Both the position numbers and the translations under genes were made by a program. 64,000 nt of DNA from SOIA01 sp964346585 (GTDB taxonomy: Bacteria; Acidobacteriota; Aminicenantia; Aminicenantales; Aminicenantaceae): assembly GCA_964346585.1 (NCBI GenBank), contig CAYFVQ010000015.1, positions 3,367 to 67,366 of the forward strand. Reading direction: 5' to 3'. The notes under the pieces were generated by a model that saw only the letters and a program-made list of their open reading frames with translations, searched no databases and had not been told where the DNA came from. Shown one piece after another: positions 54,531 through 63,387 of the stretch (its first letter is position 1; each line of letters opens with the position of its first letter).

Positions 54531-54690
54531 GCTTTTTTCCTTTCTGATTACAAATTCCATGTCGAAACTTCCTTGTTATCCTCTTTCTGCTGATAAAATA
54601 GAGATTTTCAGCCCTAAAGTTGTTAGGAAGATGTAAAGAGTTTGTTAAAAGTTTGTTAAGGTTTTATTCCCTTTGCTGACTAATATTTAA

Positions 54691-56631
54691 CTATTTTTTT
54701 AATTTCTCTCGATGTGATATCGCAAAGAATATTGACAGTATAATAATAAAAGCAAGAAAGAACGCATTAACTATAGGACCAAAATGAATCATTGAGTAAC
54801 TGCAAACAACTAATGGAAACAAATTGATTCGAACCACAACTTTCAATGCTTTATGTTTTATGATTAAATCCGCTAGAGAGGGTGAATATTTGTAATATAA
54901 AGCGACGAGCTCACGACCAAGTTTGTTGGATACAAGATATTTATTCCTGAAATCCTGGAGAGTCTTAACATAGGGATGAAGCGAGGAACCATAGGCTACT
55001 GTGGCAATAAAGCAAGGCCCATCTTCTTTTATTTCACTAAAACTAGCTCCTATAGATTTATCATCATCCATCATGACAGTCAGCGGATTATCATTCTCAT
55101 GATCCGATGGAACTTCTCCTGTCCAGGATTTAAATACATAACCATCGGAAGATATAGCTTTTATTGTCACCCGAACTGAAGGAGTACATGTGTAGTTTCC
55201 CGGCAAGGGATTTGTTGTTCCACCGACATTAGAAGAAATATTAAGCGTATAATTTTGAGCTGGACAGAGCTGCCAGATTATCGCATCAGTGTCTTGTCCA
55301 GTGACTATTGTCGCAAATGGTGTGATGTCCGTATCCTGAGGTGTTATATTTGTATCTTCAGGAGAAACAGAAGTAGATAGAGTTGATACATTCGAGCTTC
55401 TTAGGATTTCGCAGGATGAATCAATATCTCCATCTGTAGATAGTTTTAAAACCAGGAAATCTGTTTCTCCTGCACCATAGGACGTAGTGGAGCCTGCTAC
55501 TATATACCCTCCGTCAATGGTCTGCCGAATTGAATAAGCCTCGTCATTACCGCTATCTCCGTAAGTGCGCTGCCATTCTATATCTCCAGCAGAAGAAAGC
55601 TTAATTAACAAAAAAAATGCTCCTGCACCACTAAAGGGAGTAGTGGAGCCGGCTACTATATACCCTCCGTCACCAGTCTGCTGAATAGATCTAGCAATAT
55701 CAATTTCACTTCCTCCGCAAGCACGCTGCCACTCTATATCTCCCGCAGAAGAAAGCTTTAATACCCAGAAATCATAATCATCCCCTCCAGCACCAAAGGA
55801 TGTCGCATATCCTGCAACTATATAGCCTCCATCATTAGTCTGCTGTACAGAATAGGCTTTTTCTTTATCAGACCCTCCATAAGCACGTTGCCACTCAACG
55901 TCTCCTGCTGAAGAGAGCTTCAATACCCAGAAATCATAATCATCCCATTCAGTACTAAAGGACGTCTTATAGCCTGCAACAATATACCCTCCATCACTAG
56001 TCTGTTGAATGGAGTGAGCTATTTCATTCTCAATCTCACCATACGTACGCTGCCACTCTATATCTCCCACAGAAGAAAGCTTTAATACCCAGAAATCATA
56101 ATCTCGCCACTCATCCTCTGTCCCTTCATTACGAATGCAGTAAGTTTTGCCCGCAACTATATATCCTCCATCGCTTGTCTGCTGAATAGAGGAAACCAGT
56201 TCATTATCATAATCTCCATACGTATTCTGCCACTCTATATCTCCCGCAGAAGAAAGTTTTAATACCCAGAAATCATAATCTCGCCATTCATCATCACTCC
56301 CTTCATCACGAATGCAATAAATCCTGCCCGCAACTATATACCCTCCATCACTAGTCTGCTGAATAGAGGAAGCCTCATTATTTCGGCTTCCATAACTTCG
56401 TTGCCACTCAACATCTCCCGTTGAAGAAAGCTTTAATAACCAGAAATGAGGATTTTCATTACCAAAGGACGCAGAGCGGCCTGCAACTATATACCCTCCA
56501 TCACTAGTCTGTTGAATGGAATGAGCTATATCAATATTGTCTCCTCCATAAGTTCTTGCCCATTGTGCATTAAGAGAGATAAAAGAAGTATAGATGAAGA
56601 GTGATATTGAGATAAAAAAAATTTTCTTCAT
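54691..56631 (-). CDS. Secreted repeat protein with CFI-box C-terminal sorting domain
   Basis: 646 residues. Signal peptide (FISISLFIYTSFISLNAQ), then seven tandem repeats of 52-60 residues, each built as W-x-R-x-YG ... SIQQTSDGGYIVAG ... DFWVLKLSSAGDIEW, a beta-blade-like unit. An InlB-B-type repeat follows (about 470-540, GYVFKSWTGEVP, then GASFSEI). The C-terminal part starts CFIATVAYGS, the CFI-box, and continues with a hydrophobic helix and basic end (HREKLKK), the layout of a sorting or membrane-anchoring tail. Likely an outer-surface or secreted protein. Repeat number may vary among strains. Confidence 0.82.
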   Translation of the reverse strand: MKKIFFISISLFIYTSFISLNAQWARTYGGDNIDIAHSIQQTSDGGYIVAGRSASFGNENPHFWLLKLSSTGDVEWQRSYGSRNNEASSIQQTSDGGYIVAGRIYCIRDEGSDDEWRDYDFWVLKLSSAGDIEWQNTYGDYDNELVSSIQQTSDGGYIVAGKTYCIRNEGTEDEWRDYDFWVLKLSSVGDIEWQRTYGEIENEIAHSIQQTSDGGYIVAGYKTSFSTEWDDYDFWVLKLSSAGDVEWQRAYGGSDKEKAYSVQQTNDGGYIVAGYATSFGAGGDDYDFWVLKLSSAGDIEWQRACGGSEIDIARSIQQTGDGGYIVAGSTTPFSGAGAFFLLIKLSSAGDIEWQRTYGDSGNDEAYSIRQTIDGGYIVAGSTTSYGAGETDFLVLKLSTDGDIDSSCEILRSSNVSTLSTSVSPEDTNITPQDTDITPFATIVTGQDTDAIIWQLCPAQNYTLNISSNVGGTTNPLPGNYTCTPSVRVTIKAISSDGYVFKSWTGEVPSDHENDNPLTVMMDDDKSIGASFSEIKEDGPCFIATVAYGSSLHPYVKTLQDFRNKYLVSNKLGRELVALYYKYSPSLADLIIKHKALKVVVRINLFPLVVCSYSMIHFGPIVNAFFLAFIIILSIFFAISHREKLKK

Positions 56632-56905
56632 TTTCTCCCCCTGGCTGTATCTATTACAATACTGATATGCTGCATAGAAATCTTAGTTAATATAATAGTA
56701 TTTGTCAACAACTCTTCCTCTAAATCAATAGTTATAATTCAAATAATCAACTTCAATTTTTATCAAACAGTTAAATGATTTGTTAGGCATTGAGTTTTTT
56801 GAGCAAAGCTTATTTCACACTAATAGGCTAGTTGGGGAAAATGGTGAATTTATCTTCTCAGATCCTCTGTTTGCAATTCAGTCAAAAAATCAGATTAAAC
56901 AGAAA

Positions 56906-56956
56906 TGCCGAGGGCCGGACTCGAACAGGAATGCAGACTAATCTACTCGGATTTTT
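56906..56956 (-). pseudogene. Degenerate 3' half of tRNA-Leu, copy A
   Basis: Read on the minus strand: AAAAATCC of the anticodon loop/stem, a 23-base variable-arm region, T-loop TTCGAGT, then CCGGC and acceptor end CCTCGGCA. The 5' half of a tRNA is absent and the T-stem no longer pairs (TCCTG against CCGGC). Copy B is at 62166-62220 with the same segment lengths. Tyrosine recombinases integrate at such 3' halves, so it may be an old attachment-site scar. Confidence 0.6.
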
Positions 56957-57028
56957 ATGTACCCAGCTCCGATCAATGAGTAACTCTCCATAATTTTATC
57001 CTTCGCAGAAAAAAATACTATAAACATT

Positions 57029-57079
57029 TTGATAAAAAATCGCGTATAGTATATATTAATATCCAGTACGGATATTAAT
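57029..57079 (+). promoter_or_regulatory. Promoter and operator of the PadR/permease operon
   Basis: TTGATA at 57029-57034, 17-base spacer and TATATT at 57052-57057 form the promoter. An exact inverted repeat follows: ATTAATATCC at 57055-57064 and GGATATTAAT at 57070-57079 around a 5-base centre. The left arm covers part of the -10, so a dimeric repressor here would block the promoter; PadR proteins typically bind this kind of palindrome and repress their own gene. Confidence 0.72.
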
Positions 57080-57090
57080 TGGAGAAAATC

Positions 57091-57423
57091 ATGCCAAAAT
57101 TCATGACACGCAATGAAGAGGTCATCCTCCTGGCCATCCTTAAGCTTAAAGACAATGCCTACGGTGTGAGCATCCGGAAGCAGATCTACCAGGACATGGG
57201 CGACAAGTGGTCTTTTGCTTCCATATACCAGCCTTTAGACAATCTTGTCCGAAAAAAATATGTCAGGAGATTAAAGGGCGATCCGACTGCCAAACGAGGT
57301 GGGAAAAGTAAATTTTATTACGAGGTCACTCCGGATGGCCTACGAAATCTACAGAAGATCAAAAAGGCTCACGAACAGGTATGGGCCGGCATTCCAGAGA
57401 TTTCTTTGGAGAAGGGGAAATGA
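57091..57423 (+). CDS. PadR-family transcriptional regulator
   Basis: 110 residues. PadR winged helix: NEEVILLAILKLKDNAYGVSIRKQI, then the recognition helix WSFASIYQPLDNLVRKKYVRRL and wing PTAKRGGKSKFYYEVTPDGLRNL. The true start is the ATG at 57091 with GGAG six bases upstream; an earlier in-frame TTG is not used. Controls the ABC permease gene that overlaps its stop by ATGA and probably itself through the palindrome at 57055. Inducer unknown. Confidence 0.88.
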   Translation: MPKFMTRNEEVILLAILKLKDNAYGVSIRKQIYQDMGDKWSFASIYQPLDNLVRKKYVRRLKGDPTAKRGGKSKFYYEVTPDGLRNLQKIKKAHEQVWAGIPEISLEKGK

Positions 57424-60023
57424 AAAAGACCTTCTCTGCTGTCCCTCGACTGGCTGGGCGGATTCTTAGGTTTCTCTATTCCCAGGATTACTATCTCGAA
57501 AGATCCGGTGATCTGGAAGAGGTTTATGGCGATCAGGGGGAAGAGTCCGGCCCTTTTTTGGCAAAGGTATGGCTCTGGTTCCAAATCCTCAAATTATGCT
57601 TTGGACTCTTCCGGATGAATATCGTTTGGAGGTTTATCATGCTTAAGAATTATTTCAAAATCACCTTGAGAAACATAAGAAAACATATGATTCATTCTTT
57701 TATTAACATTTCTGGCTTATCTATCGGCCTGGCTTGTTCTTTAATAATAATGCTTTGGGTTCAGCATGAGCTGAGCTATGACCGGTTCCATGAAAACGCA
57801 GACCGTCTATACCGGGTTGTACACTCATCTGATGATGGTGATGTGCATGGCACGTATCTTCCGGGTCCTTTGGCCGCTCACTTAAGAGAGAATTTTCCAG
57901 AAATCAAAAATGCAACGAGTTTTAAATCCTGGGAAATGAAGATTGCTTTTAACAAAAAAAGCTTTTCCTGCATAGGAAGTTATATAAATCCCTCTTTTTT
58001 CAGCATGTTTTCTTTTCCATTTGAGAAGGGAGAGCCAAAAACAGCTCTTTCAGCCCCGAATTCCGTCCTTATCACAAAAAATCTGGCAGCCAAACTTTTC
58101 GGCCAGGATGATCCGATAGGAAAAACTGTTTCCTATAATAATGGATATTCTGATGACATTCCTTTAACAGTCACAGGAATCCTGAAAGACATCCCTCAGA
58201 ATTCAAGCCTTCAGTTTGATTTTTTAGTGCCGGTGGAAATCCTGTATGACTGGATGAATACTTGGAGAAATAAGAATGTCTTTGCTTATGTATTGCTCGA
58301 GAAAAATATAATCCCTGAGGAAGTCAACCAGAAAATCTCTGGCGTATTAAAAGCGCATAAGTTTGACAGCAACCTTAATCTCCATTTACAATCCCTAAAA
58401 CGTGTTCACCTTCATGCACTCGGAAGTGGAGGGCGCATCACTTATGTTTATATCTTTTCTATGATGGCTCTTCTTGTACTGCTTATAGCATGTATAAATT
58501 TCACGAATCTGTCGACAGCCCAGTCAGAGCAGAGGTTTAAAGAAATCGGAGTGAAAAAAGTGGTCGGGTCTTCCCGTTTTCAGCTAGTAACGCAGTTTTT
58601 ATTTGAATCGATGATTCTATCGCTTCTGTCTTTACTATTGGCTGCGTTCATTGCAGTATTGTTCCTTCCTTCACTCAATTCGATGCTGGGCACACAGATC
58701 GATTTCAAATACAATCCAAATCTTTTTTTGAGCATGATTGGAATTGCGTTGTTCGCGGGAATTGTTTCCGGGAGCTATCCAGCTTTTTTCCTCTCTTCTT
58801 TTCATCCAGTTCCTCTCCTGAAAGGGAATATTCCTTTTTTTAAGCTACATCATCGCAAAGGGAAGATTACGGAAGGAAAAAGCAGGAGCCCTTTATTCAG
58901 AAAGACTCTGGTTATCATTCAATTTGCTCTTTCTGTAGGATTTATCGGTTGTATTCTTTTTATTAGTCAACAATTGCATCATATGCGCAACAAAGACCTG
59001 GGCTTTGACAAGGAAAACATCCTTGTTTTTAAAGCCACTAGAGGATTCATTGAAAAAGCATCCACAATTAAGCAGGAATTATTGAACCATCCACAGGTAC
59101 AGAGTATTGCTTCATCGAGGTTTCCCATGGATACGTGGGGAACTTCAGATTTTTCTTCTGCGTTCTCCTGGTCCGGGAAAACCAAAGAAATTGAAGGCTT
59201 GATAGGACAAAACTGGGTCGATTATGATTTTCTGAAAACATTAAACTTGGAGATGGCGGAGGGACGCTTTTTTTCTCGTGAATTTTCGAGCGATTCGACC
59301 GATGCCATGATTTTGAATGAAACGGCTGTACGCATTATGGAAATTAATAAGCCTTTGGGAAAAGAATTCATATTCGTTCCAGGCTCTCCTAACGCGCGAA
59401 AAAAAATTATCATCGGAGTTATTAAAGATTATCATACAGAATCCCTCCATCAGGAAATCCGGCCTATGCTCTTAGAGCTTGGAAGTGGAAGAAACGTGTA
59501 TATTAAACTTCAGAAAGGCCGTGTTACAGAAACACTCCATTATATCGAGAGTAAAATCAAAGAAATTGTCCCTGGGGAATCCTTTGATTACGCTTTCCTG
59601 GACGAAGAGCTTGATCGTCTGTACAAAAATGAGCAACTGCTCGGTCAGCTTGTTCAATACGGAACTTTTCTTGTGTTGTTAATCTCAAGTGTTGGGATGT
59701 TTAGCCTGGCGTCTTTTTCAATTGCACGGCGGACAAAAGAGATTGGAATAAGAAAATTGCTAGGAGCTTCTGGATCTCATATTATGTTTATGCTCACTAA
59801 AGATTTAATTAATATGATATTTTTTTCCATCGTCGCTGCCTGGCCAATTGTCTATTTTTTGATGAAAAAATGGTTAGACAACTTTGCCTACCGGATTAGT
59901 TTGAGTGTCTGGATTTTCTTTCTTTCCGGTCTGATGGCATTGGTAATTGCCCTGTTAACAGTCAGCTACCAATCCATCAAAGCCGCCCTATCCAATCCGG
60001 TGGATTCTTTACGATATGAATGA
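57420..60023 (+). CDS. MacB/FtsX-type ABC permease with N-terminal permease-prefix segment
   Basis: 867 residues from the ATG in the overlap. The first 60 residues (RLAGRILRFLYSQDYYLERSGDLEEVYGD) are the permease-prefix type common in Acidobacteriota and relatives. Then two MacB/FtsX modules: helix at about 100, periplasmic domain, a helix triplet (about 325-450), a second periplasmic region with an extra helix, and a final triplet (about 745-855) with SFSIARRTKEIGIRKLLGASGS. No ATPase gene is next to it; these large permeases borrow or act without one. Likely involved in efflux or envelope stress response under PadR control. Confidence 0.85.
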   Translation: MKKTFSAVPRLAGRILRFLYSQDYYLERSGDLEEVYGDQGEESGPFLAKVWLWFQILKLCFGLFRMNIVWRFIMLKNYFKITLRNIRKHMIHSFINISGLSIGLACSLIIMLWVQHELSYDRFHENADRLYRVVHSSDDGDVHGTYLPGPLAAHLRENFPEIKNATSFKSWEMKIAFNKKSFSCIGSYINPSFFSMFSFPFEKGEPKTALSAPNSVLITKNLAAKLFGQDDPIGKTVSYNNGYSDDIPLTVTGILKDIPQNSSLQFDFLVPVEILYDWMNTWRNKNVFAYVLLEKNIIPEEVNQKISGVLKAHKFDSNLNLHLQSLKRVHLHALGSGGRITYVYIFSMMALLVLLIACINFTNLSTAQSEQRFKEIGVKKVVGSSRFQLVTQFLFESMILSLLSLLLAAFIAVLFLPSLNSMLGTQIDFKYNPNLFLSMIGIALFAGIVSGSYPAFFLSSFHPVPLLKGNIPFFKLHHRKGKITEGKSRSPLFRKTLVIIQFALSVGFIGCILFISQQLHHMRNKDLGFDKENILVFKATRGFIEKASTIKQELLNHPQVQSIASSRFPMDTWGTSDFSSAFSWSGKTKEIEGLIGQNWVDYDFLKTLNLEMAEGRFFSREFSSDSTDAMILNETAVRIMEINKPLGKEFIFVPGSPNARKKIIIGVIKDYHTESLHQEIRPMLLELGSGRNVYIKLQKGRVTETLHYIESKIKEIVPGESFDYAFLDEELDRLYKNEQLLGQLVQYGTFLVLLISSVGMFSLASFSIARRTKEIGIRKLLGASGSHIMFMLTKDLINMIFFSIVAAWPIVYFLMKKWLDNFAYRISLSVWIFFLSGLMALVIALLTVSYQSIKAALSNPVDSLRYE

Positions 60024-60135
60024 TTAATTTGCGATTGTGTCACTAAATGTGTCCTCTTTCTGCTTAGAACAATTCAGACAATACAGATAATTGGAAAGAT
60101 ACAAGACTCCCCCATTTTCCGGAACTTTTTAATCT

Positions 60136-60192
60136 TTCAGTAGCTTACTGACTCAGCATACATTACGGTGAAGCCGTAATTTTCTTACTGAA
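60136..60192. terminator. Nested hairpin after the permease gene
   Basis: Inner stem ATTACGG (60162-60168) pairs with CCGTAAT (60174-60180) around a TGAAG loop and is followed by TTTTC, an intrinsic terminator shape. An outer stem TTCAGTA (60136-60142) and TACTGAA (60186-60192) could enclose it. About 135 bases downstream of the permease stop. The rest of the gap up to the next promoter holds nothing recognisable. Confidence 0.5.
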
Positions 60193-60266
60193 GGATTTCA
60201 GGTCCTTTGTTCTTTTCCTGAAAGATGAACTCTATCTCAGCATTTCTTTATTTTTTAAAAAAACAA

Positions 60267-60294
60267 TTGACAAATTCATCTGAAGATGTATTAT
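60267..60294 (+). promoter_or_regulatory. Sigma70-type promoter of the RHH/protease operon
   Basis: TTGACA at 60267-60272, 16-base spacer, TATTAT at 60289-60294. The palindrome beginning at 60293 overlaps its -10 end, so regulation is likely. Confidence 0.65.
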
Positions 60295-60321
60295 GTAATA
60301 CTATTACATTTATTAGTAATA
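60293..60321. promoter_or_regulatory. Double palindromic operator for the RHH protein
   Basis: 60293-60309 is a perfect 17-base palindrome around a central C (ATGTAATA / TATTACAT). 60311-60321 is a second, TATTA-G-TAATA, using the same TAATA core. Tandem short palindromes between a -10 box and the ATG of a ribbon-helix-helix gene fit autoregulation by that protein. Confidence 0.6.
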
Positions 60322-60337
60322 CTTTTAGGAGGAATAA

Positions 60338-60772
60338 ATGACAGAAAATTCCAAAAAAATCAAACCTGACACCACAGACATTTGTGCCTCTGTCTTCGAA
60401 AAACTGAAAAAAAAGGGGATTGACCTACAGGACTTGGTTCCAGATGCAAAGGAAGGCTCCAAAGTCAAAGTCATCTGCATCTCTTCGGATATGGGAGACA
60501 GTGTCGAGGAGATGGGTCTAACAACAAGAGGTGAAACCGTTATGGTCCGAATCGATGAAGAAACCAAGGAAACTCTTGATTCCTGGGTGGAAACCGGCTA
60601 TTTCAAGAGTCGATCAGAAGCAGCGGCATTGTTCATCCGCGAAGGCCTAAAAATACGATCTTCAGAACTCGAGGGTTTAAAGGATGCTTTGCAAAAGCTT
60701 AAAAATGCCAAGGACAACCTCCATAAAAAAGCAAGCAGAATATTTGGGAAGGATGTAAAAAATGACAAATAA
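60338..60772 (+). CDS. Ribbon-helix-helix-type regulator-like protein
   Basis: 144 residues. The central part, MVRIDEETKETLDSWVETGYFKSRSEAAALFIREGL, matches the ribbon-helix-helix DNA-binding fold (a beta strand, helix, turn, helix). Around it are a charged N-terminal region and a lysine-rich coiled C-terminus (EGLKDALQKLKNAKDNLHKKASRIFG). AGGAGG lies five bases ahead of the start. Overlaps the aspartyl-protease gene by 11 bases. Probably regulates this small operon; no antitoxin partner is evident. Confidence 0.72.
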   Translation: MTENSKKIKPDTTDICASVFEKLKKKGIDLQDLVPDAKEGSKVKVICISSDMGDSVEEMGLTTRGETVMVRIDEETKETLDSWVETGYFKSRSEAAALFIREGLKIRSSELEGLKDALQKLKNAKDNLHKKASRIFGKDVKNDK

Positions 60773-62030
60773 AGTCCTGATTATCGTTTTAATCGTTATA
60801 GTTATTTTTTTTCTTTTGACCTTCGCTGTTCTATTATTTTCCGCTGAAAAGATATCATCTTCCACATTACTAGGTGCGGAAGATCTTTTTCTCCAGGAAA
60901 AATTGCCGCCCGGAATCCGGATCCCTTTCAAAAACATTGGCAGCCTGGTTATAATCCCGGTCAAAGTCAATGATTCGCGAGAACTCAATATGGTCCTGGA
61001 TACCGGAATGTCGGCAGGTGTCACTGTTCTCTTTCACTCGGAGCTGGGTGACGAGCTCGGGCTTGAATATGCCCAAGAAGTCGCAATCGCGGGAGCGGGA
61101 GAGGGAGAAACCAAAAAGGCTCACATGACTCCAGGAGCGAAGGTCGAAATCTCAGGCTTAATCTTTTCCAACCAGACGGTCGTAGTGTTCGACGAGAAAA
61201 GGGAAGCATCCCGATGGGCTTTTGACGGCCTCATCGGAAAATCAATTTTCGATTCATATGTTGTGGAGATCGATTATCTCAGATCAATGCTCATCATTCA
61301 TGAAGCCTCCAATTTTTCAGTCGATCATCCAGAGCAAGCTATTCCTATCACGCTTGACAGAGGTCTTCCGATGATTGAGGCAGTTATCGATACAGAAGAA
61401 GAAAAAGAAATTCCCGTTAAACTTATTGTTGATCTTGGAGCCCGGCATACTCTTATGTTCAATGTCATTCCTCAAAAAAAGATCTTATTCCCAAAAAAGA
61501 CCATCACATCCATCATCGGAAGAGGCGTTCAGGGCGAACTCTCAGGCAAAACCGGACGTCTGCCGAAATTGCAAATCGGCGGATTCGTATTCCATCAAGT
61601 TATCACCAACTTCGCCCCTGAAGAATCAAATACAGGGATTCAACCATCCGGTTTCGTTTTTGACGGCAACCTTGGCTTTGGTGTTCTCAAAAGGTTTAAA
61701 GTCGTGCTCGATTATCCTCACCAACGCATGTTTTTGATCCCGAATGAAACAAACGACAAGCCATTTGAATTCAACATGCTGGGAATATCCTATGAACAGC
61801 GGATGGATGGATCCCTTTATGTCCGAGACGTTATCACTGATTCTCCCGCTTCAGAAAAGGGCATAAAAAAGGGAGATGTGATTATTGCCATAAACGGAAA
61901 AAATCTGCAGGAATATGACTATATGGATATTTACGACCTCTTCAGGAAAGAAAACAAAAAAATAAAAATTACCCTGCAAAAAGAATCAAAACAGACAAAG
62001 GTCTCATTAATCCTGAAACGACTTATATAG
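60762..62030 (+). CDS. Membrane-anchored aspartyl protease-like protein with PDZ domain
   Basis: 422 residues. One N-terminal membrane helix (about 5-26). Two retropepsin-like lobes: MVLDTGMSAG with Asp80-Thr-Gly and, later, IVDLGARHT where the DTG has become DLG. A PDZ domain at about 335-415 (GSLYVRDVITDSPASEKGIKKGDVIIAINGK) closes it. Two-lobe single-chain design resembles the aspartyl_protease/PDZ proteins of many Gram-negative bacteria, probably processing periplasmic or membrane proteins. The altered second lobe may reduce activity. Cotranslated with the upstream RHH gene. Confidence 0.8.
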   Translation: MTNKVLIIVLIVIVIFFLLTFAVLLFSAEKISSSTLLGAEDLFLQEKLPPGIRIPFKNIGSLVIIPVKVNDSRELNMVLDTGMSAGVTVLFHSELGDELGLEYAQEVAIAGAGEGETKKAHMTPGAKVEISGLIFSNQTVVVFDEKREASRWAFDGLIGKSIFDSYVVEIDYLRSMLIIHEASNFSVDHPEQAIPITLDRGLPMIEAVIDTEEEKEIPVKLIVDLGARHTLMFNVIPQKKILFPKKTITSIIGRGVQGELSGKTGRLPKLQIGGFVFHQVITNFAPEESNTGIQPSGFVFDGNLGFGVLKRFKVVLDYPHQRMFLIPNETNDKPFEFNMLGISYEQRMDGSLYVRDVITDSPASEKGIKKGDVIIAINGKNLQEYDYMDIYDLFRKENKKIKITLQKESKQTKVSLILKRLI

Positions 62031-62165
62031 AATCGAATAGCTCAGCGACCAAATAGTGCCCAAAGCATGAAATAATAACCTTGTCTTCTGTTTACACTTA
62101 TTTCGGCCAAGATTGGCTTGGTAGTAGTATTTAACTCAATTCTTAGGCATTATATACAGGAAAAG

Positions 62166-62220
62166 TGCGGGGGCTAGATTCAAACCGGCATAAAAGCTAA
62201 CCTAAAAGGATTTTAAATCC
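62166..62220 (-). pseudogene. Degenerate 3' half of tRNA-Leu, copy B
   Basis: On the minus strand, GGATTTAAAATCC gives an anticodon loop TTTAAAA with anticodon TAA (Leu) on a three-pair stem, then 23 bases of variable arm ending GCCGG, T-loop TTTGAAT, and CTAGC/CCCCGCA at the acceptor end. The 5' half is missing. Same layout as copy A at 56906, so the two bracket the 5.2 kb between them. Confidence 0.6.
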
Positions 62221-62256
62221 AAAAAATAGAGCGGATTAAAAGATGATAAAGGGGCA

Positions 62257-62985
62257 TCATTTTTTCTTGACTCTTCTAAACCTCTCTCTATTCTCCTTGT
62301 CCATCTTTTCAGTGGCGTATTGAATGATTATCCGGCCGCATGTGTCTTTCCATTTCAGCAGAAAATCTTCTGTCTCCTCAGGATAGACTTTCCATGCTTC
62401 TCTCAAAAACCATCCCAAGCCTTTTTGCACAAATTTTTCTGTATCTGACATCAGAGGCTCAATGATATGGAATAGTCTTTTAAGCGGGACATCCATGTCT
62501 AAAACATCAATCAACATGACCGGAACAGCCCGTCTCTTCCATTTCGACTCTGATTCATTCCATTCTTTTAAGGATTCTAATTCAATGATTTGATGAATGA
62601 AAAAATAGGACAAAACTTTACCAGAAAGAACATCGGTGTGCGCCCAATTTATAATCCCCTTCTCCAGCCAGCTGCCCAGCTTATCGAATGTTTCGGCCGT
62701 AAGCTCTTTCGTATTGGAATACATAAAACTGATTGCAAAACTAGCTTCCTCATATTTTCCAGTAGAGATCAACTTATCCCCCAAAAGCAAAAAATCGTTC
62801 AGCGTGAAATCTTTTTTCCACAGTTCCAGCCACTTATCCCGCTGGGATTCAAAAGTTTTCTGGTCAAGGCCATAGGCATCATACCCTTCAGTAAAATAGC
62901 GGGAATACTTTTTTACGATTTCCGGGTTTGCGTTTTTTCCGCAAAATCTCCTGATTTCAAGGAATTTTTCTTCGATTTTTTTCAT
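62257..62985 (-). CDS. AlkD-like DNA alkylation repair protein
   Basis: 242 residues, all-helical HEAT-like repeats. Motifs of the AlkD/DNA alkylation repair family: FGK-like entry YTEGYDAYGLDQ, INWAHTDVLSG (the W-x3-D base-contacting motif), SKWKRRAVPVMLID and KFVQKGLGWFLREAWKVYPEET. Excises positively charged methylated purines without flipping the base. The ATG at 62985 has AGGA seven bases upstream; the open frame continues upstream to 63006. Stand-alone gene on the minus strand. Confidence 0.85.
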   Translation of the reverse strand: MKKIEEKFLEIRRFCGKNANPEIVKKYSRYFTEGYDAYGLDQKTFESQRDKWLELWKKDFTLNDFLLLGDKLISTGKYEEASFAISFMYSNTKELTAETFDKLGSWLEKGIINWAHTDVLSGKVLSYFFIHQIIELESLKEWNESESKWKRRAVPVMLIDVLDMDVPLKRLFHIIEPLMSDTEKFVQKGLGWFLREAWKVYPEETEDFLLKWKDTCGRIIIQYATEKMDKENRERFRRVKKK

Positions 62986-63314
62986 TCTATATCCTTTTGC
63001 TATCAATGAATTTATCTACAATTCCCTTTAGAATCTGAGGGGTTGATGAATTTCTCACACATAAGCTTCGACGACAAATAACCCTATCACACTGAAAATG
63101 AACCGGTCAATCTTAGCGAACAATAGGCTAAAGAATGCCGAAACAGACCAAAACTGGCTTCTTTCGCTTGTTGTCCTCAATACTGGTTGAATTACGTCAC
63201 TCAGCCAAACAATATTGAGTTGAAAACTATTGAAGCCGCTTTTAAAGAATCCGAGAAAATTCTCGGTTATTAGATAAATAGGAGATTTTTTTTAAAAAAA
63301 AATTTAAATTTACT
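62986..63314. other. Gap with a possible broken coding remnant
   Basis: No intact gene. Between 63107 and 63273 two frames give protein-like stretches (NRLKNAETDQNWLLSLVVLNTG, then after a frame change NIELKTIEAAFKESEKILGY before a TAG), suggesting a decayed small gene. Not recognised. Confidence 0.35.
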
Positions 63315-63343
63315 TTGACTTTTGAAGGAAATAGCCGTATATT
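63315..63343 (+). promoter_or_regulatory. Sigma70-type promoter of the second PadR operon
   Basis: TTGACT at 63315-63320, 17-base spacer, TATATT at 63338-63343. Downstream, TTCAAT-A-ATTGAA at 63357-63369 is a small palindrome, and TTGAAGGAAAT occurs both in the spacer and before the start codon. These are candidate PadR sites. Confidence 0.65.
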
Positions 63344-63387
63344 AGCATTGATAACTTTCAATAATTGAAGGAAATGGAGAGAATGCT

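Noticed and set aside
56906..56956. A functional tRNA-Leu gene
   Set aside because: The 5' half is missing and the T-stem is unpaired.
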